Source: Neorhodopirellula lusitana
GTDB lineage: Bacteria; Planctomycetota; Planctomycetia; Pirellulales; Pirellulaceae
Reading direction: 5' to 3'
DNA length: 64,000 nt
Assembly: GCF_900182915.1 (NCBI RefSeq)
Contig: NZ_FXUG01000003.1
Span: 1 to 64,000, forward strand
Shown here: positions 56,466-64,000 of the stretch, in pieces
How positions within the stretch are numbered: position 1 is the stretch's first letter
Layout: each line of letters opens with the position of its first letter
Notes under the pieces: model-generated
Databases searched by the model: none
What the model was told of the DNA's origin: nothing
Seen by the model: only the letters and a program-made list of their open reading frames with translations
Position numbers and translations under genes: made by a program

Positions 56466-57537
56466 ATTCCATTCACCTCATTTCCTGTGGTTGCTACTGG
56501 TCATCCCGATTCTGGCATGGCGCAGATGGTCTCGTGCTGGCGACCAATCGATTGCCTTCAGCAGTCTGGACTTCGGTGGCCCGTTGCCCCGGACTCTGCG
56601 ACAACGACTGATGTGGCTGCCTGACGTGTTGATGCTGCTTACCCTCGTCGCACTCATCATCGCGCTCGCTCGACCACGCGATGGTCGCGAACGAACCGTA
56701 TCGCAAAGCGAAGGCATCGCCATCGAACTGGTGGTCGATCGCAGCAGCAGCATGCAGGCGATGGACTTCAAGATTGATGGGCAACGAGTCGATCGTTTGG
56801 CCGCAATCAAAAATGTGGTTGGCAAATTCGTACTGGGCGACGACTTTTCTACCGACACCAAGCTAGCCGGACGCTTCAACGATCTCGTCGGCCTGGCGAC
56901 CTTCGCGGGCTACGCCGATGCGATCACGCCACCGACACTCGACCACGCCTTCCTCATCGGCAACCTGAATGAGGTTCGCATCGCCGAACGGCAAGACGAA
57001 GACGGCACCGCGATTGGCGATGCAATTGCGTTGGCTACCGAAAAGCTGAACGCATTGGACGCACGACAAGACAAGAAAATCAAAAGCAAGATCGTCATTC
57101 TGTTGACCGACGGTGAAAGCAATGCGGGAACCCTCGAACCACTCGAAGCTGCCGAACTCGCCGCCAAACTGGGAATCAAGATCTACACGATCGGCGTCGG
57201 AACTCGAGGGGAGGCACCCGTTCCCGTGATCGACCCATTCACCGGTCGCCAAGTGTTCCGCTCGATGCAGGTGAATATTGACGAGGAAACGCTCCAAAAG
57301 ATTTCCGCCGTCACCGACGCCAAATCGTTCCGGGCGACCGACACCGATTCACTCGAAGCCATTTATCAGTCAATCGACGAATTGGAAAAGACGGAAGTGG
57401 AGTCACAACAGTACGTTGACTATCGCGAATTGGCAGTGCAAAAGCACGCGGGCTTCCCGCCTTGGTTACGGATCGTCTTGATGCTGCTAACTACCCGCGT
57501 GTTGATCCAAAAACTCTGGTTGAGGGCGTTAGCGTGA
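56458..57537 (+). CDS. BatA-like vWA membrane protein
   Basis: The 359-residue protein has two N-terminal transmembrane helices (FLWLLLVIPILAWRRW, LPDVLMLLTLVALIIALA). A vWA domain with MIDAS motif DRSSS in IELVVDRSSSMQAMD and LLTDGESNAGT follows, and a C-terminal helix ends it. ATG at 56458 (MPEFHSPHF) is preferred over the TTG at 56437. Its stop overlaps the next start by one base (TGATG). The Bat proteins are thought to form an envelope complex. Confidence 0.92.
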   Translation: MPEFHSPHFLWLLLVIPILAWRRWSRAGDQSIAFSSLDFGGPLPRTLRQRLMWLPDVLMLLTLVALIIALARPRDGRERTVSQSEGIAIELVVDRSSSMQAMDFKIDGQRVDRLAAIKNVVGKFVLGDDFSTDTKLAGRFNDLVGLATFAGYADAITPPTLDHAFLIGNLNEVRIAERQDEDGTAIGDAIALATEKLNALDARQDKKIKSKIVILLTDGESNAGTLEPLEAAELAAKLGIKIYTIGVGTRGEAPVPVIDPFTGRQVFRSMQVNIDEETLQKISAVTDAKSFRATDTDSLEAIYQSIDELEKTEVESQQYVDYRELAVQKHAGFPPWLRIVLMLLTTRVLIQKLWLRALA

Positions 57538-59657
57538 TGGACTTCCCCACAGACGTGCAAATTGGAAACCGTGCCGCGATCAGTTGGCTATTCGCCGGAC
57601 TTGTCATCCTGGCTGCCATGCTGGTTGCTGGCTACCTGCGCCGTGTCGCCAGGAAGCGTTTTGCGACGGCCGACCGACTCGATGCCGTTTTTTCTCGACG
57701 AGCATTCGCGACCTGGAAGTCCGTCATCACGGGCGGATTGGTCCTGGCCTCAATCGTACTTTTGACGTTGGGATTGATGGACTTCCGATGGGGAAAAACA
57801 CAGCGAGAGGTTCCGCAAAAAGGCATCGAGGTCATGTTCCTGCTGGATGTCTCACGCAGCATGCTCGCCCAGGACACGACTCCCAATCGTCTCGAACGTG
57901 CCAAGCAAATGATCCGCGACATGGTCGCCTCAATGGCAGGCGACCGAGTGGGGTTGATCGCCTTTGCCGGTGAGACCCGCCAAATCATTCCGCTGACCAA
58001 CCACTACGAAGACTTCAGCCAAACACTCACCGATGCCGGGCCTGATTCCGTTCGTCGCGGTGGGTCCAAACTCGGCGATGCGATCTCCGTTGGTGGCGAC
58101 AGTTTCCTTAGCAAGACAACTTCCCATCGCGTGATGATTGTCTTGACCGATGGCGAAGATCAAGAAAGCCAACCCGTCAAACTCGCTAAGCGTTTGCATG
58201 ACGAAGAAGGAATCCGCATCTTCACGATTGGACTCGGCGACATGGAAACGGGATCCAAAATCCCCGACGCGGAACGTCAAGGTTACATCACACATCAGGG
58301 CAAGCCCGTCCTGTCCAAACTCAACGGCAAAATCCTACAAGAGGTCGCCGTGGCCAGTGACGGTGTCTACATCCCCGCGGGTACCAAACAAGTCGACATG
58401 AACGCCGTCTACCAACGTTACATCGCTAACATCGAAAAAACGGATTTCGATACCGCCAAAATTGACGCCTACGAAGCCAAGTTCCAGTGGTTCGCACTGC
58501 CTGCGTTCCTGTTACTGCTGATTGAAGCTTGGTGGACGTCACCCAAACGTTCTCGCAAATTCAAATCAACACATACCGAATCAACACGAATTGCTGCACC
58601 ACAAAAAACCCAATTAAAACGAAAGCAAATCGCCGCCGTCACATCCGTGGTCACTCTGGCACTCGTCCTGACAGCGTCCCATCCTGCGGCAGCGGAAACC
58701 TCTCTATCAGCCATCGAGGCCTACAATCAAGGTGTCGCCAACTACCAAGAACAAAACCTCGACGGCGCGATCGAGAACTTTCAAAACGCAGTCGGTGCCG
58801 ACGACCCACGAGTCGCCAGTGCCGCCCGCTACAACCTCGGCACCGCACGGGTTGCTAAAGCCCAGCAGGCGATCCAAGCGAATCAAACCGAAAGCGTTGA
58901 AGCAGACCTGCGTGCGGCCATCGCCTCGTTGCGGTCGGCACTGCGTCTTCGACCAAGATGGGACAATGCCCGTGCCAATTTGGAACAGGCCGTCAACTTG
59001 CTCAACCAACTCCAGCAACAATCCAACCCGAACGAGCAACCTCAATCGGACCAGAATCAGGACCAAGACCAAGACCAAAGCGAGGACCAAAAGCAATCCT
59101 CCGACGACGGCCAGAAATCGGATTCACAAGACTCCCAAGATTCATCCGGTGAAGAGTCCCCACAATCGGGAGACCAACCGTCACAACCAAACGAGTCTTC
59201 TGAAGATCAACCGGCTCAAGATCAGTCGGGGCAGGGCGAACCTAGCGAATCCACGGACTCGCAATCTGACTCGCAAGACAACAGCGATCCATCCAATCCG
59301 GATGACAAGTCGCAGCCAACGGATAAATCAACGGATTCGAAAGCTGGCGACACTTCCGAAGATGCCCAACCAGCCGACGATCCGCAGCAAGACGCCTCCG
59401 ATCCGTCCGATGACGCTCAACCCAATAGCGGTGACAGCCAGCCCGGCGAACTGGCGGGAGCCGAACCATCGGATTCCAACTCGGCCTCTCAATCCGCTAC
59501 GCCGAACGACCAAGGTGAACCGCAGACTCCGCTAACAATGACGGAAGAAGAAGCCCAAAAGATGTTGCAAGCCGTGCGAGATCGAGACATGATTCGGCGA
59601 TTCCGTCAACAACAGCTACGTCGACTACGACAAGTCCCCGTCGAACAAGATTGGTAG
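57537..59657 (+). CDS. BatB/BatC fusion: vWA plus TPR plus acidic low-complexity region
   Basis: This 706-residue protein joins BatB and BatC. Helices at ~14-34 and 62-83 precede a vWA domain with MIDAS DVSRS at 104-108. Further helices at ~316-335 and 365-385 lead to a TPR region (about 392-490: AYNQGVANYQEQNLDGAIEN, ARYNLGTARVAKAQ). A Gln/Asp/Ser/Pro-rich stretch (498-660) follows, and a basic C-terminus (MIRRFRQQQLRRLRQ) as in BatC. The ATG at 57537 overlaps the previous stop. Low-complexity length is unusual, but such tails occur in BatC proteins. Confidence 0.9.
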   Translation: MDFPTDVQIGNRAAISWLFAGLVILAAMLVAGYLRRVARKRFATADRLDAVFSRRAFATWKSVITGGLVLASIVLLTLGLMDFRWGKTQREVPQKGIEVMFLLDVSRSMLAQDTTPNRLERAKQMIRDMVASMAGDRVGLIAFAGETRQIIPLTNHYEDFSQTLTDAGPDSVRRGGSKLGDAISVGGDSFLSKTTSHRVMIVLTDGEDQESQPVKLAKRLHDEEGIRIFTIGLGDMETGSKIPDAERQGYITHQGKPVLSKLNGKILQEVAVASDGVYIPAGTKQVDMNAVYQRYIANIEKTDFDTAKIDAYEAKFQWFALPAFLLLLIEAWWTSPKRSRKFKSTHTESTRIAAPQKTQLKRKQIAAVTSVVTLALVLTASHPAAAETSLSAIEAYNQGVANYQEQNLDGAIENFQNAVGADDPRVASAARYNLGTARVAKAQQAIQANQTESVEADLRAAIASLRSALRLRPRWDNARANLEQAVNLLNQLQQQSNPNEQPQSDQNQDQDQDQSEDQKQSSDDGQKSDSQDSQDSSGEESPQSGDQPSQPNESSEDQPAQDQSGQGEPSESTDSQSDSQDNSDPSNPDDKSQPTDKSTDSKAGDTSEDAQPADDPQQDASDPSDDAQPNSGDSQPGELAGAEPSDSNSASQSATPNDQGEPQTPLTMTEEEAQKMLQAVRDRDMIRRFRQQQLRRLRQVPVEQDW

Positions 59658-59668
59658 AGCACGATCCT

Positions 59669-60658
59669 ATGCGAGTCTTCCTTACGGGCGCGACCGGCCT
59701 ATTGGGCAACAACATCCTGCGTCAACTTTCTGACCAGGGACACACCGTCAGTTGCCTTACACGGGGAACTCCGGAACCAGGCGTTTTTGAAGGCACCAAC
59801 GCCGAACTCGTCCAAGGCGACCTGTTCGATCAGCCAACGCTCAACACCGCTATCGCGCAAGCCGATGCTGTCATCCACTGTGCCGGCTTGATCCACATCG
59901 GCTGGACTCAACACGAAATCTCTATGCGTATCAATCGCGATGGAACGCGGCTGATCGCCGAAACGTGTTTGAAGAAGAACCGCAAACTAGTGCACGTGGG
60001 CACCGTCAACACGCTGGCGATTTCAACTCGCGACACGGTGTCGGATGAAACGACACCACTTGATATCGCCGGTGGGCAAGTTCCATGCAGTTACATCAAT
60101 AGCAAACGTGCCGGCGTCGAAGAGGTAAAAAAAGCGGTCGCCAACGGGCTTCAAGCAACCATCGTCCACCCGGCTTTCATGCTCGGTCCCTGGGACTGGA
60201 AACCCAGCAGCGGCCGGATGATGCTTGAGATCGGTCGAGCTTGGCGACCGATCGCACCTTCGGGCGGCAACAGTGTTTGCGATAGCCGAGATGTCGCGGC
60301 CGGAACCATTGCGGCCATCACCGCGCCGGTACAAAACGGCAGCGAATTCATCCTGGCCGGCCATAACCTTCGGTACAAAGAACTGTGGGACATGATGGCG
60401 CCCCGCATGGGTAAACGCGGGCCGCTGTTTCGAGCCGGCCCCGGGCAACGCTGGGTTGGAGGAGCGACTGGCGACCTATGGACCAAGATTTCTGGCAAAG
60501 AACCGGATCTCAATAGTGCCTCGATCGGAATTTCCAGCCAAACGCACTCGTACGACAGTTCTCGTGCGATCAAAGAACTGGGCTACCGAATTCGTCCGCT
60601 TGAAGAAACGTTGGACGACGCCGCAAACTGGATCAAACGTCAACACATGCAAGCGTGA
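59669..60658 (+). CDS. NAD(P)-dependent epimerase/dehydratase (extended SDR)
   Basis: The 329-residue protein has the Rossmann motif GATGLLG (7-13), the catalytic pair Y142 and K146 in SYINSKRAG, and the VIHCAGLIHIG and HVGTVNTLA segments. It resembles dihydroflavonol-4-reductase or sugar-nucleotide epimerase-like enzymes; the substrate is unknown. The frame opens at 59651, but ATG at 59669 begins right at the motif. It lies 11 bp after the Bat fusion, so it may be the last gene of that operon, although its role there is not obvious. Confidence 0.9.
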   Translation: MRVFLTGATGLLGNNILRQLSDQGHTVSCLTRGTPEPGVFEGTNAELVQGDLFDQPTLNTAIAQADAVIHCAGLIHIGWTQHEISMRINRDGTRLIAETCLKKNRKLVHVGTVNTLAISTRDTVSDETTPLDIAGGQVPCSYINSKRAGVEEVKKAVANGLQATIVHPAFMLGPWDWKPSSGRMMLEIGRAWRPIAPSGGNSVCDSRDVAAGTIAAITAPVQNGSEFILAGHNLRYKELWDMMAPRMGKRGPLFRAGPGQRWVGGATGDLWTKISGKEPDLNSASIGISSQTHSYDSSRAIKELGYRIRPLEETLDDAANWIKRQHMQA

Positions 60659-60784
60659 CGGCCAGCTTTGCATCGTTGTCGCGACCAAGCGAATCGCGGA
60701 CGAATGCTTGGCCGAGGCAACCCGCTGGCACGGATCATGGCAAGTCGAAACTGACCATCAACCGAGACCAAATTCGTAAATGCG

Positions 60785-62806
60785 CTAGCCTTGCGACGAC
60801 TTTGGCTTGCAGAAATTCTCGACGACTCCCACGCCTTGCAAGCCACTACGACGTAGTGAGATCGCCAGCGTTTCCACTTCCAGAGCCTTGGTGTTTTGCA
60901 TATCACGAACAACCAATGCGGTATCGCATAGCGACGCCGATCGCACTTCCGATGCACCACAATCAACCACGACCAAATCGAAACTTGCCTTCAGTTTTTC
61001 CAGCAATTGCTTCAGTTCAGCGGGTTCCATTTCTGGCTCGTCTTCGCGATCGAGCAAGGGAATCAGTGTTAAGGAATCAGCCTGGGAGTAGACCGCGACC
61101 TCTTCCAATGGCATTCGGGTTCGCACCGTATCGAGCCAGCTGTTGTCCAGTTCCAGGTGCAAGTCGGTAACCAATTTCACGCCCGCAGGATCCGCATCCA
61201 CCAACGCAACTTTCAGTCCCGAAAACGCTACGCTGAGTGCCATTCCAATCGCGACGGTTGAACGACCTTCACCAGGTTTCGAACTGGTTACCGCGATCGA
61301 ATGCAAACCCTTGTCCTTGGCTGCGGCCAAGCGTCCGGCCAGTTGTTCAGCAATCGAACCCGCCAAAAAGAGTTCGTCTACCGTGGGCGGCACAATGAAT
61401 TCACTCACTTGCCAAGTGGCAACGAATGGCTCGAGTTCGACGACAGGCAGCGGCTCTACTGGTGCTTCTTCCACAACCGCAGATTCGGTCACGACTGGAG
61501 CTTCCTCAACCGTGGGCTCCACTTCCTCAGTCACCTCTGGGATTTCCGTGATGACTTCATCAACGGGCGTGACAGCGGCTGCGGTTTCATTTTCAGGCGG
61601 GATCACGATCGAGGGGGCGACACTCGATTCCAGCACGAGACTGTCGTGCACAGTCAGCATCGCATCATCGTCAAAGAAATCCACAACCGGCTTGGCCGAG
61701 GGGATCACAATCGGAGCTTCCAATGGCGTCTTTGCCGGTTCGACTTTCGGTGAATCAATTGCAGCGGCGGCACGAACCACGGTCGCTTCAGCCGCAACGG
61801 ATTGAGTCGTAGCGGATTGAGTCGCAGCGGATGCAAGCGTTGGAGCTTCTGATATAGGAGCTTCAGACACAGGAGCCTGAGGCAAAGGAGCTTGTGGCAT
61901 GGAAACTTCCACTGCGGCGGGCTTTGGTTCTACTGCACGCGTCGGCTCGGCCGGTGCTTCCGGTTCCATCGACCAAGCTACCGTCTCGTTGGCCTGCATC
62001 TTTTCAAGTTCTTTATCCTCTCGTTCCTTCGCTTGCATCGCGTCTCGATTACGAACCCGCATGATGTGCTCTTTGGCCCGATCCAAACGCTCGGCAACGG
62101 CTTGGCTGGCGTTGAACGGTCGCACCGGAGCAACCGGCTTGGGCTGCGGCAATGAGGGCGCCGATGCGGCGTTGACGGATTCCATCATCACGTTGATCGG
62201 GTCGGCGAACAACGCTTCCAATGATGAGGGTGCCGGTGTCTGATGCGATGCCGGTGAAGGATCTTGCGCTGGCCCAGAACTTGGAACGGAAACCGTTTCT
62301 TCGTCAGGCGTCGAGGTCGGCTTGGCGGGTTGAAAATGCTGTTTGGGCACTTCGTCGGATGGTCTTCCTTCGTCCAATCGATACCGAACCGCTTCACCCG
62401 ATCGTTGCGACTCGTCAGTATCGCGAATCGGTTCCAACCACAATGAACTGGACTGCACGATTGACTCGTCGAGCTCCAAACCGCCTTGTTCCAAATCGCC
62501 CCGTTCCAATTCTTTCAATCTGGCCCGTTGTTGTGGGGTCGGCCCCGTTCCAGGATGACTCTTGGGACGTGGCACAACGGCCATCGGCGTGCCACTTGGC
62601 TGCGGTGGCCTAGGTTGTTTTGTCTCTGGCGACACTGCTTCCGGCGATAGGGGCTGCGAACCGGAACGCGTGCGTCCAACCGCCTCATCCAAACGCAACA
62701 ACGCCTCGTCTAAACGACGAGTTGCCAGCACGCTCGACTGGACCAGATTGTCTTGACCGATTTGGTCTCGCAGCGACTTGGTTTTGGTTTGAACGGAATC
62801 GTGCAT
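60785..62806 (-). CDS. BY-kinase/CpsD-like ATPase with Arg in the P-loop and long disordered N-terminus
   Basis: The 673-residue protein has an N-terminal ~470 residues of low complexity (Pro/Ala/Glu-rich, with VAPVRPFNASQAVAERLD and repeated SEAPISEAP-like units). The C-terminal ~180-residue MinD/CpsD-like domain has Walker A SSKPGEGRST at 508-517, Walker A' VALVDADPAG and Walker B LVVVDCGAS. The P-loop lysine is replaced by R515, whereas the upstream signature lysine K510 remains. CpsD-like proteins phosphorylate tyrosines and control polysaccharide export. No C-terminal tyrosine cluster is seen, so kinase activity is doubtful. It is probably regulatory. Confidence 0.85.
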   Translation of the reverse strand: MHDSVQTKTKSLRDQIGQDNLVQSSVLATRRLDEALLRLDEAVGRTRSGSQPLSPEAVSPETKQPRPPQPSGTPMAVVPRPKSHPGTGPTPQQRARLKELERGDLEQGGLELDESIVQSSSLWLEPIRDTDESQRSGEAVRYRLDEGRPSDEVPKQHFQPAKPTSTPDEETVSVPSSGPAQDPSPASHQTPAPSSLEALFADPINVMMESVNAASAPSLPQPKPVAPVRPFNASQAVAERLDRAKEHIMRVRNRDAMQAKEREDKELEKMQANETVAWSMEPEAPAEPTRAVEPKPAAVEVSMPQAPLPQAPVSEAPISEAPTLASAATQSATTQSVAAEATVVRAAAAIDSPKVEPAKTPLEAPIVIPSAKPVVDFFDDDAMLTVHDSLVLESSVAPSIVIPPENETAAAVTPVDEVITEIPEVTEEVEPTVEEAPVVTESAVVEEAPVEPLPVVELEPFVATWQVSEFIVPPTVDELFLAGSIAEQLAGRLAAAKDKGLHSIAVTSSKPGEGRSTVAIGMALSVAFSGLKVALVDADPAGVKLVTDLHLELDNSWLDTVRTRMPLEEVAVYSQADSLTLIPLLDREDEPEMEPAELKQLLEKLKASFDLVVVDCGASEVRSASLCDTALVVRDMQNTKALEVETLAISLRRSGLQGVGVVENFCKPKSSQG

Positions 62807-62870
62807 GATAGTGATTCAGACTGGGTAGCGTGGGGAGTCATTCTTGGCGGGGCAGCGTAGGACAGTTGAC

Positions 62871-64000
62871 CTATCGCATGTAAGACGGTGGCGGCATGGC
62901 CACGCGAGCTTCGGGTGTCACCTGGGCACTAGGCGACACTCCAGATCCTGGCGTTGGTCCCGCGCCATTGGGGTTGGCGGAGCCGGGTAGGGCAAACTGG
63001 AAATCAGGAGCGGTCGGCGATGCACTAGCACGTACTGACGATGCAGCAACGCGGCCCTGCCCCACGGGAGCTTGCCCCACAGGACTTTGCCCCACCGAGC
63101 TTTGAATGCCGGGTGCCTGATTACCGGGTGCTTGATTATTAGGTGCCTGAGACTGGCTCATGTCGGCGTCTTCTGGCTGAACCGTCGGCAAGAACCGTGT
63201 CCAATCTTCAATGCCTTGAGGCGTGCGACTCTGAACCATGCGGGCTCGCGGTTCAGCGGCTCCGGACGGTGAAGCGACGGCTGAGTTGGGCGGCTGGGAA
63301 TTACCAGATTGGGAATTACTAGACTGCGATCCCGCAAACTGATTCGGGGCCAATGAATTCGCTGCGAACGAAGACGGCGCTTGGGGTCCGTCCGATGATG
63401 GTTGAGTGACGGCCTGGAAGGATGGTGGCGAGTTCAGCGTGTTCATCCCTGGATTCGAATTGGGCTGCCCCGGATTCTGCGATGCATTGCCCTGGGCCGC
63501 ACCGTTGTTAGCAGCACTGTTCTGGGCAACGTTGCCAACGGGGATAAACGGAGCTTCCGCCATCCCTGGCATATTGCTAGGCAGACCACCGTTTGGCCTT
63601 GGGTTCGACGCATTTGGGGAAGTGACCGATGGGCTCATCAAGGTCGCCGAATGGGCTGAGCCAGGTGCGGAGAGATCGTTCATGGATCCCGGCTGCTTGA
63701 CGACGGATCGATTTCCAGGCGAAGACAGATCGTGAGCTGGAATTGGCTGGGCGGTCTTGGTCGCGTCGGAGTCCTTGGTCACATTCCGATCGAAGGCAAC
63801 CTTCGGTGGGATTGCGATCGGATCATTCCATTTTGGCTTGGCTGGGTCGTTCACACCGCCCTGTGATTTCCGTCCCGCTTGAGCAGACAAAGCACTCATG
63901 CCATCGGCACCATGACGAGACGATGTTGTTTTCGAGATGTCATCCACGGGAAGCTGTTGGATCGCTTCCGGGGTCAGCGCCTCGGCCGGTTCCTTATTGC
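62871..64000 (-). CDS. partial Asn/Gln/Pro/Ser-rich protein, 5' end beyond the window
   Basis: On the minus strand the frame is open without a stop to position 64000, so the start lies outside. At least 376 residues are visible. The upstream-most visible part reads EPAEALTPEAIQQLP, then regions rich in Asn, Gln, Pro and Ser (QSSNSQSGNSQPPNS, NNQAPGNQAPGIQSS, VGQSPVGQAPVGQGRVA), ending RVAMPPPSYMR. No domain, signal peptide or membrane segment is seen in the visible part. It is directly upstream of the CpsD-like gene with a 64-bp gap, so co-transcription is likely. Function is not inferred. Confidence 0.75.
   Translation of the reverse strand, partial: NKEPAEALTPEAIQQLPVDDISKTTSSRHGADGMSALSAQAGRKSQGGVNDPAKPKWNDPIAIPPKVAFDRNVTKDSDATKTAQPIPAHDLSSPGNRSVVKQPGSMNDLSAPGSAHSATLMSPSVTSPNASNPRPNGGLPSNMPGMAEAPFIPVGNVAQNSAANNGAAQGNASQNPGQPNSNPGMNTLNSPPSFQAVTQPSSDGPQAPSSFAANSLAPNQFAGSQSSNSQSGNSQPPNSAVASPSGAAEPRARMVQSRTPQGIEDWTRFLPTVQPEDADMSQSQAPNNQAPGNQAPGIQSSVGQSPVGQAPVGQGRVAASSVRASASPTAPDFQFALPGSANPNGAGPTPGSGVSPSAQVTPEARVAMPPPSYMR

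Noticed and set aside
58732..59535. 267-residue plus-strand frame within the BatB/BatC gene
   Set aside because: Out-of-frame reading of a low-complexity CAA/GAC-rich region gives a Thr/Lys/Arg/Asn-rich product; an artefact of that composition.

Overview
This window is chromosomal DNA from a planctomycete, most likely a Rhodopirellula-like member of the Pirellulaceae. The evidence is the 5' end of a 16S rRNA gene at the left edge and a Gram-negative envelope gene set (lpxK, a BBP7-like outer-membrane barrel, a Wzx-type flippase). It also includes planctomycete-style proteins: a serine/threonine kinase with a C-terminal membrane anchor, vWA proteins, DPFGGG-repeat and Asn/Gln/Pro-rich proteins, and an MfnB homologue. 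No phage, insertion sequence, CRISPR array, plasmid function or tRNA gene was seen. Most of the window is core chromosome.

Layout. 1-61: start of 16S rRNA (minus strand), then 1.2 kb without a credible gene, holding a 24-bp palindrome. 1.2-8.7 kb (minus): DEAD-box RNA helicase, NUDIX protein, glycogen phosphorylase and a sugar-isomerase-like TIM barrel. 9-11.4 kb: FAH-family hydrolase, a 65-residue YjfB-like protein and an SMP-30-like propeller. 11.7-19 kb (plus): LysR regulator, gltB and gltD, closed by a strong terminator. 19-24.5 kb: lpxK, then on the minus strand an acylating-type aldehyde dehydrogenase, a LuxE/PaaK-like adenylate-forming protein and a secreted protein with a Cys4 run. 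24.7-30.3 kb: gyrB, a secreted propeller with a DPFGGG tail, and a DJ-1/PfpI protein. 30.3-41.9 kb: membrane vWA protein, pyroglutamyl peptidase, MfnB homologue, RNase D, flippase, FHA protein, serine/threonine kinase, truA, a hypothetical protein and a YacP-like NYN protein. 42-52.2 kb: small membrane and exported proteins, the outer-membrane barrel, rho, ribH, tyrS-ispD, rpsT, a cobA-hemD fusion and an AhpD-like protein. 52.5-60.7 kb: secreted cyclophilin, a tightly overlapping MoxR-DUF58-Bat operon and an epimerase. 60.8-64 kb (minus): a BY-kinase-like ATPase and an Asn/Gln/Pro-rich protein that runs off the right edge.

Genes that appear to work together are LysR-gltB-gltD (ammonia assimilation), the reductase/adenylation pair (predicted carboxylate-to-aldehyde reduction), FHA plus kinase plus flippase (possible phospho-signalling at the envelope), and MoxR-DUF58-BatD-like-BatA-BatB/C, where stop and start codons overlap at every junction.

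The most unusual signal is outside the genes. Short exact or near-exact tandem duplications recur in the spacers: a 17-bp period at four separate places, a 23-bp pair, a 10-bp pair and an 83-bp heptamer array. Several of them span a stop codon, and many units contain the tetramer CTAG. No wholly new multi-gene system could be proved from sequence alone. The best candidates are these duplications, the reductase/adenylation pair, and the BY-kinase-like protein with Arg in place of the P-loop Lys.
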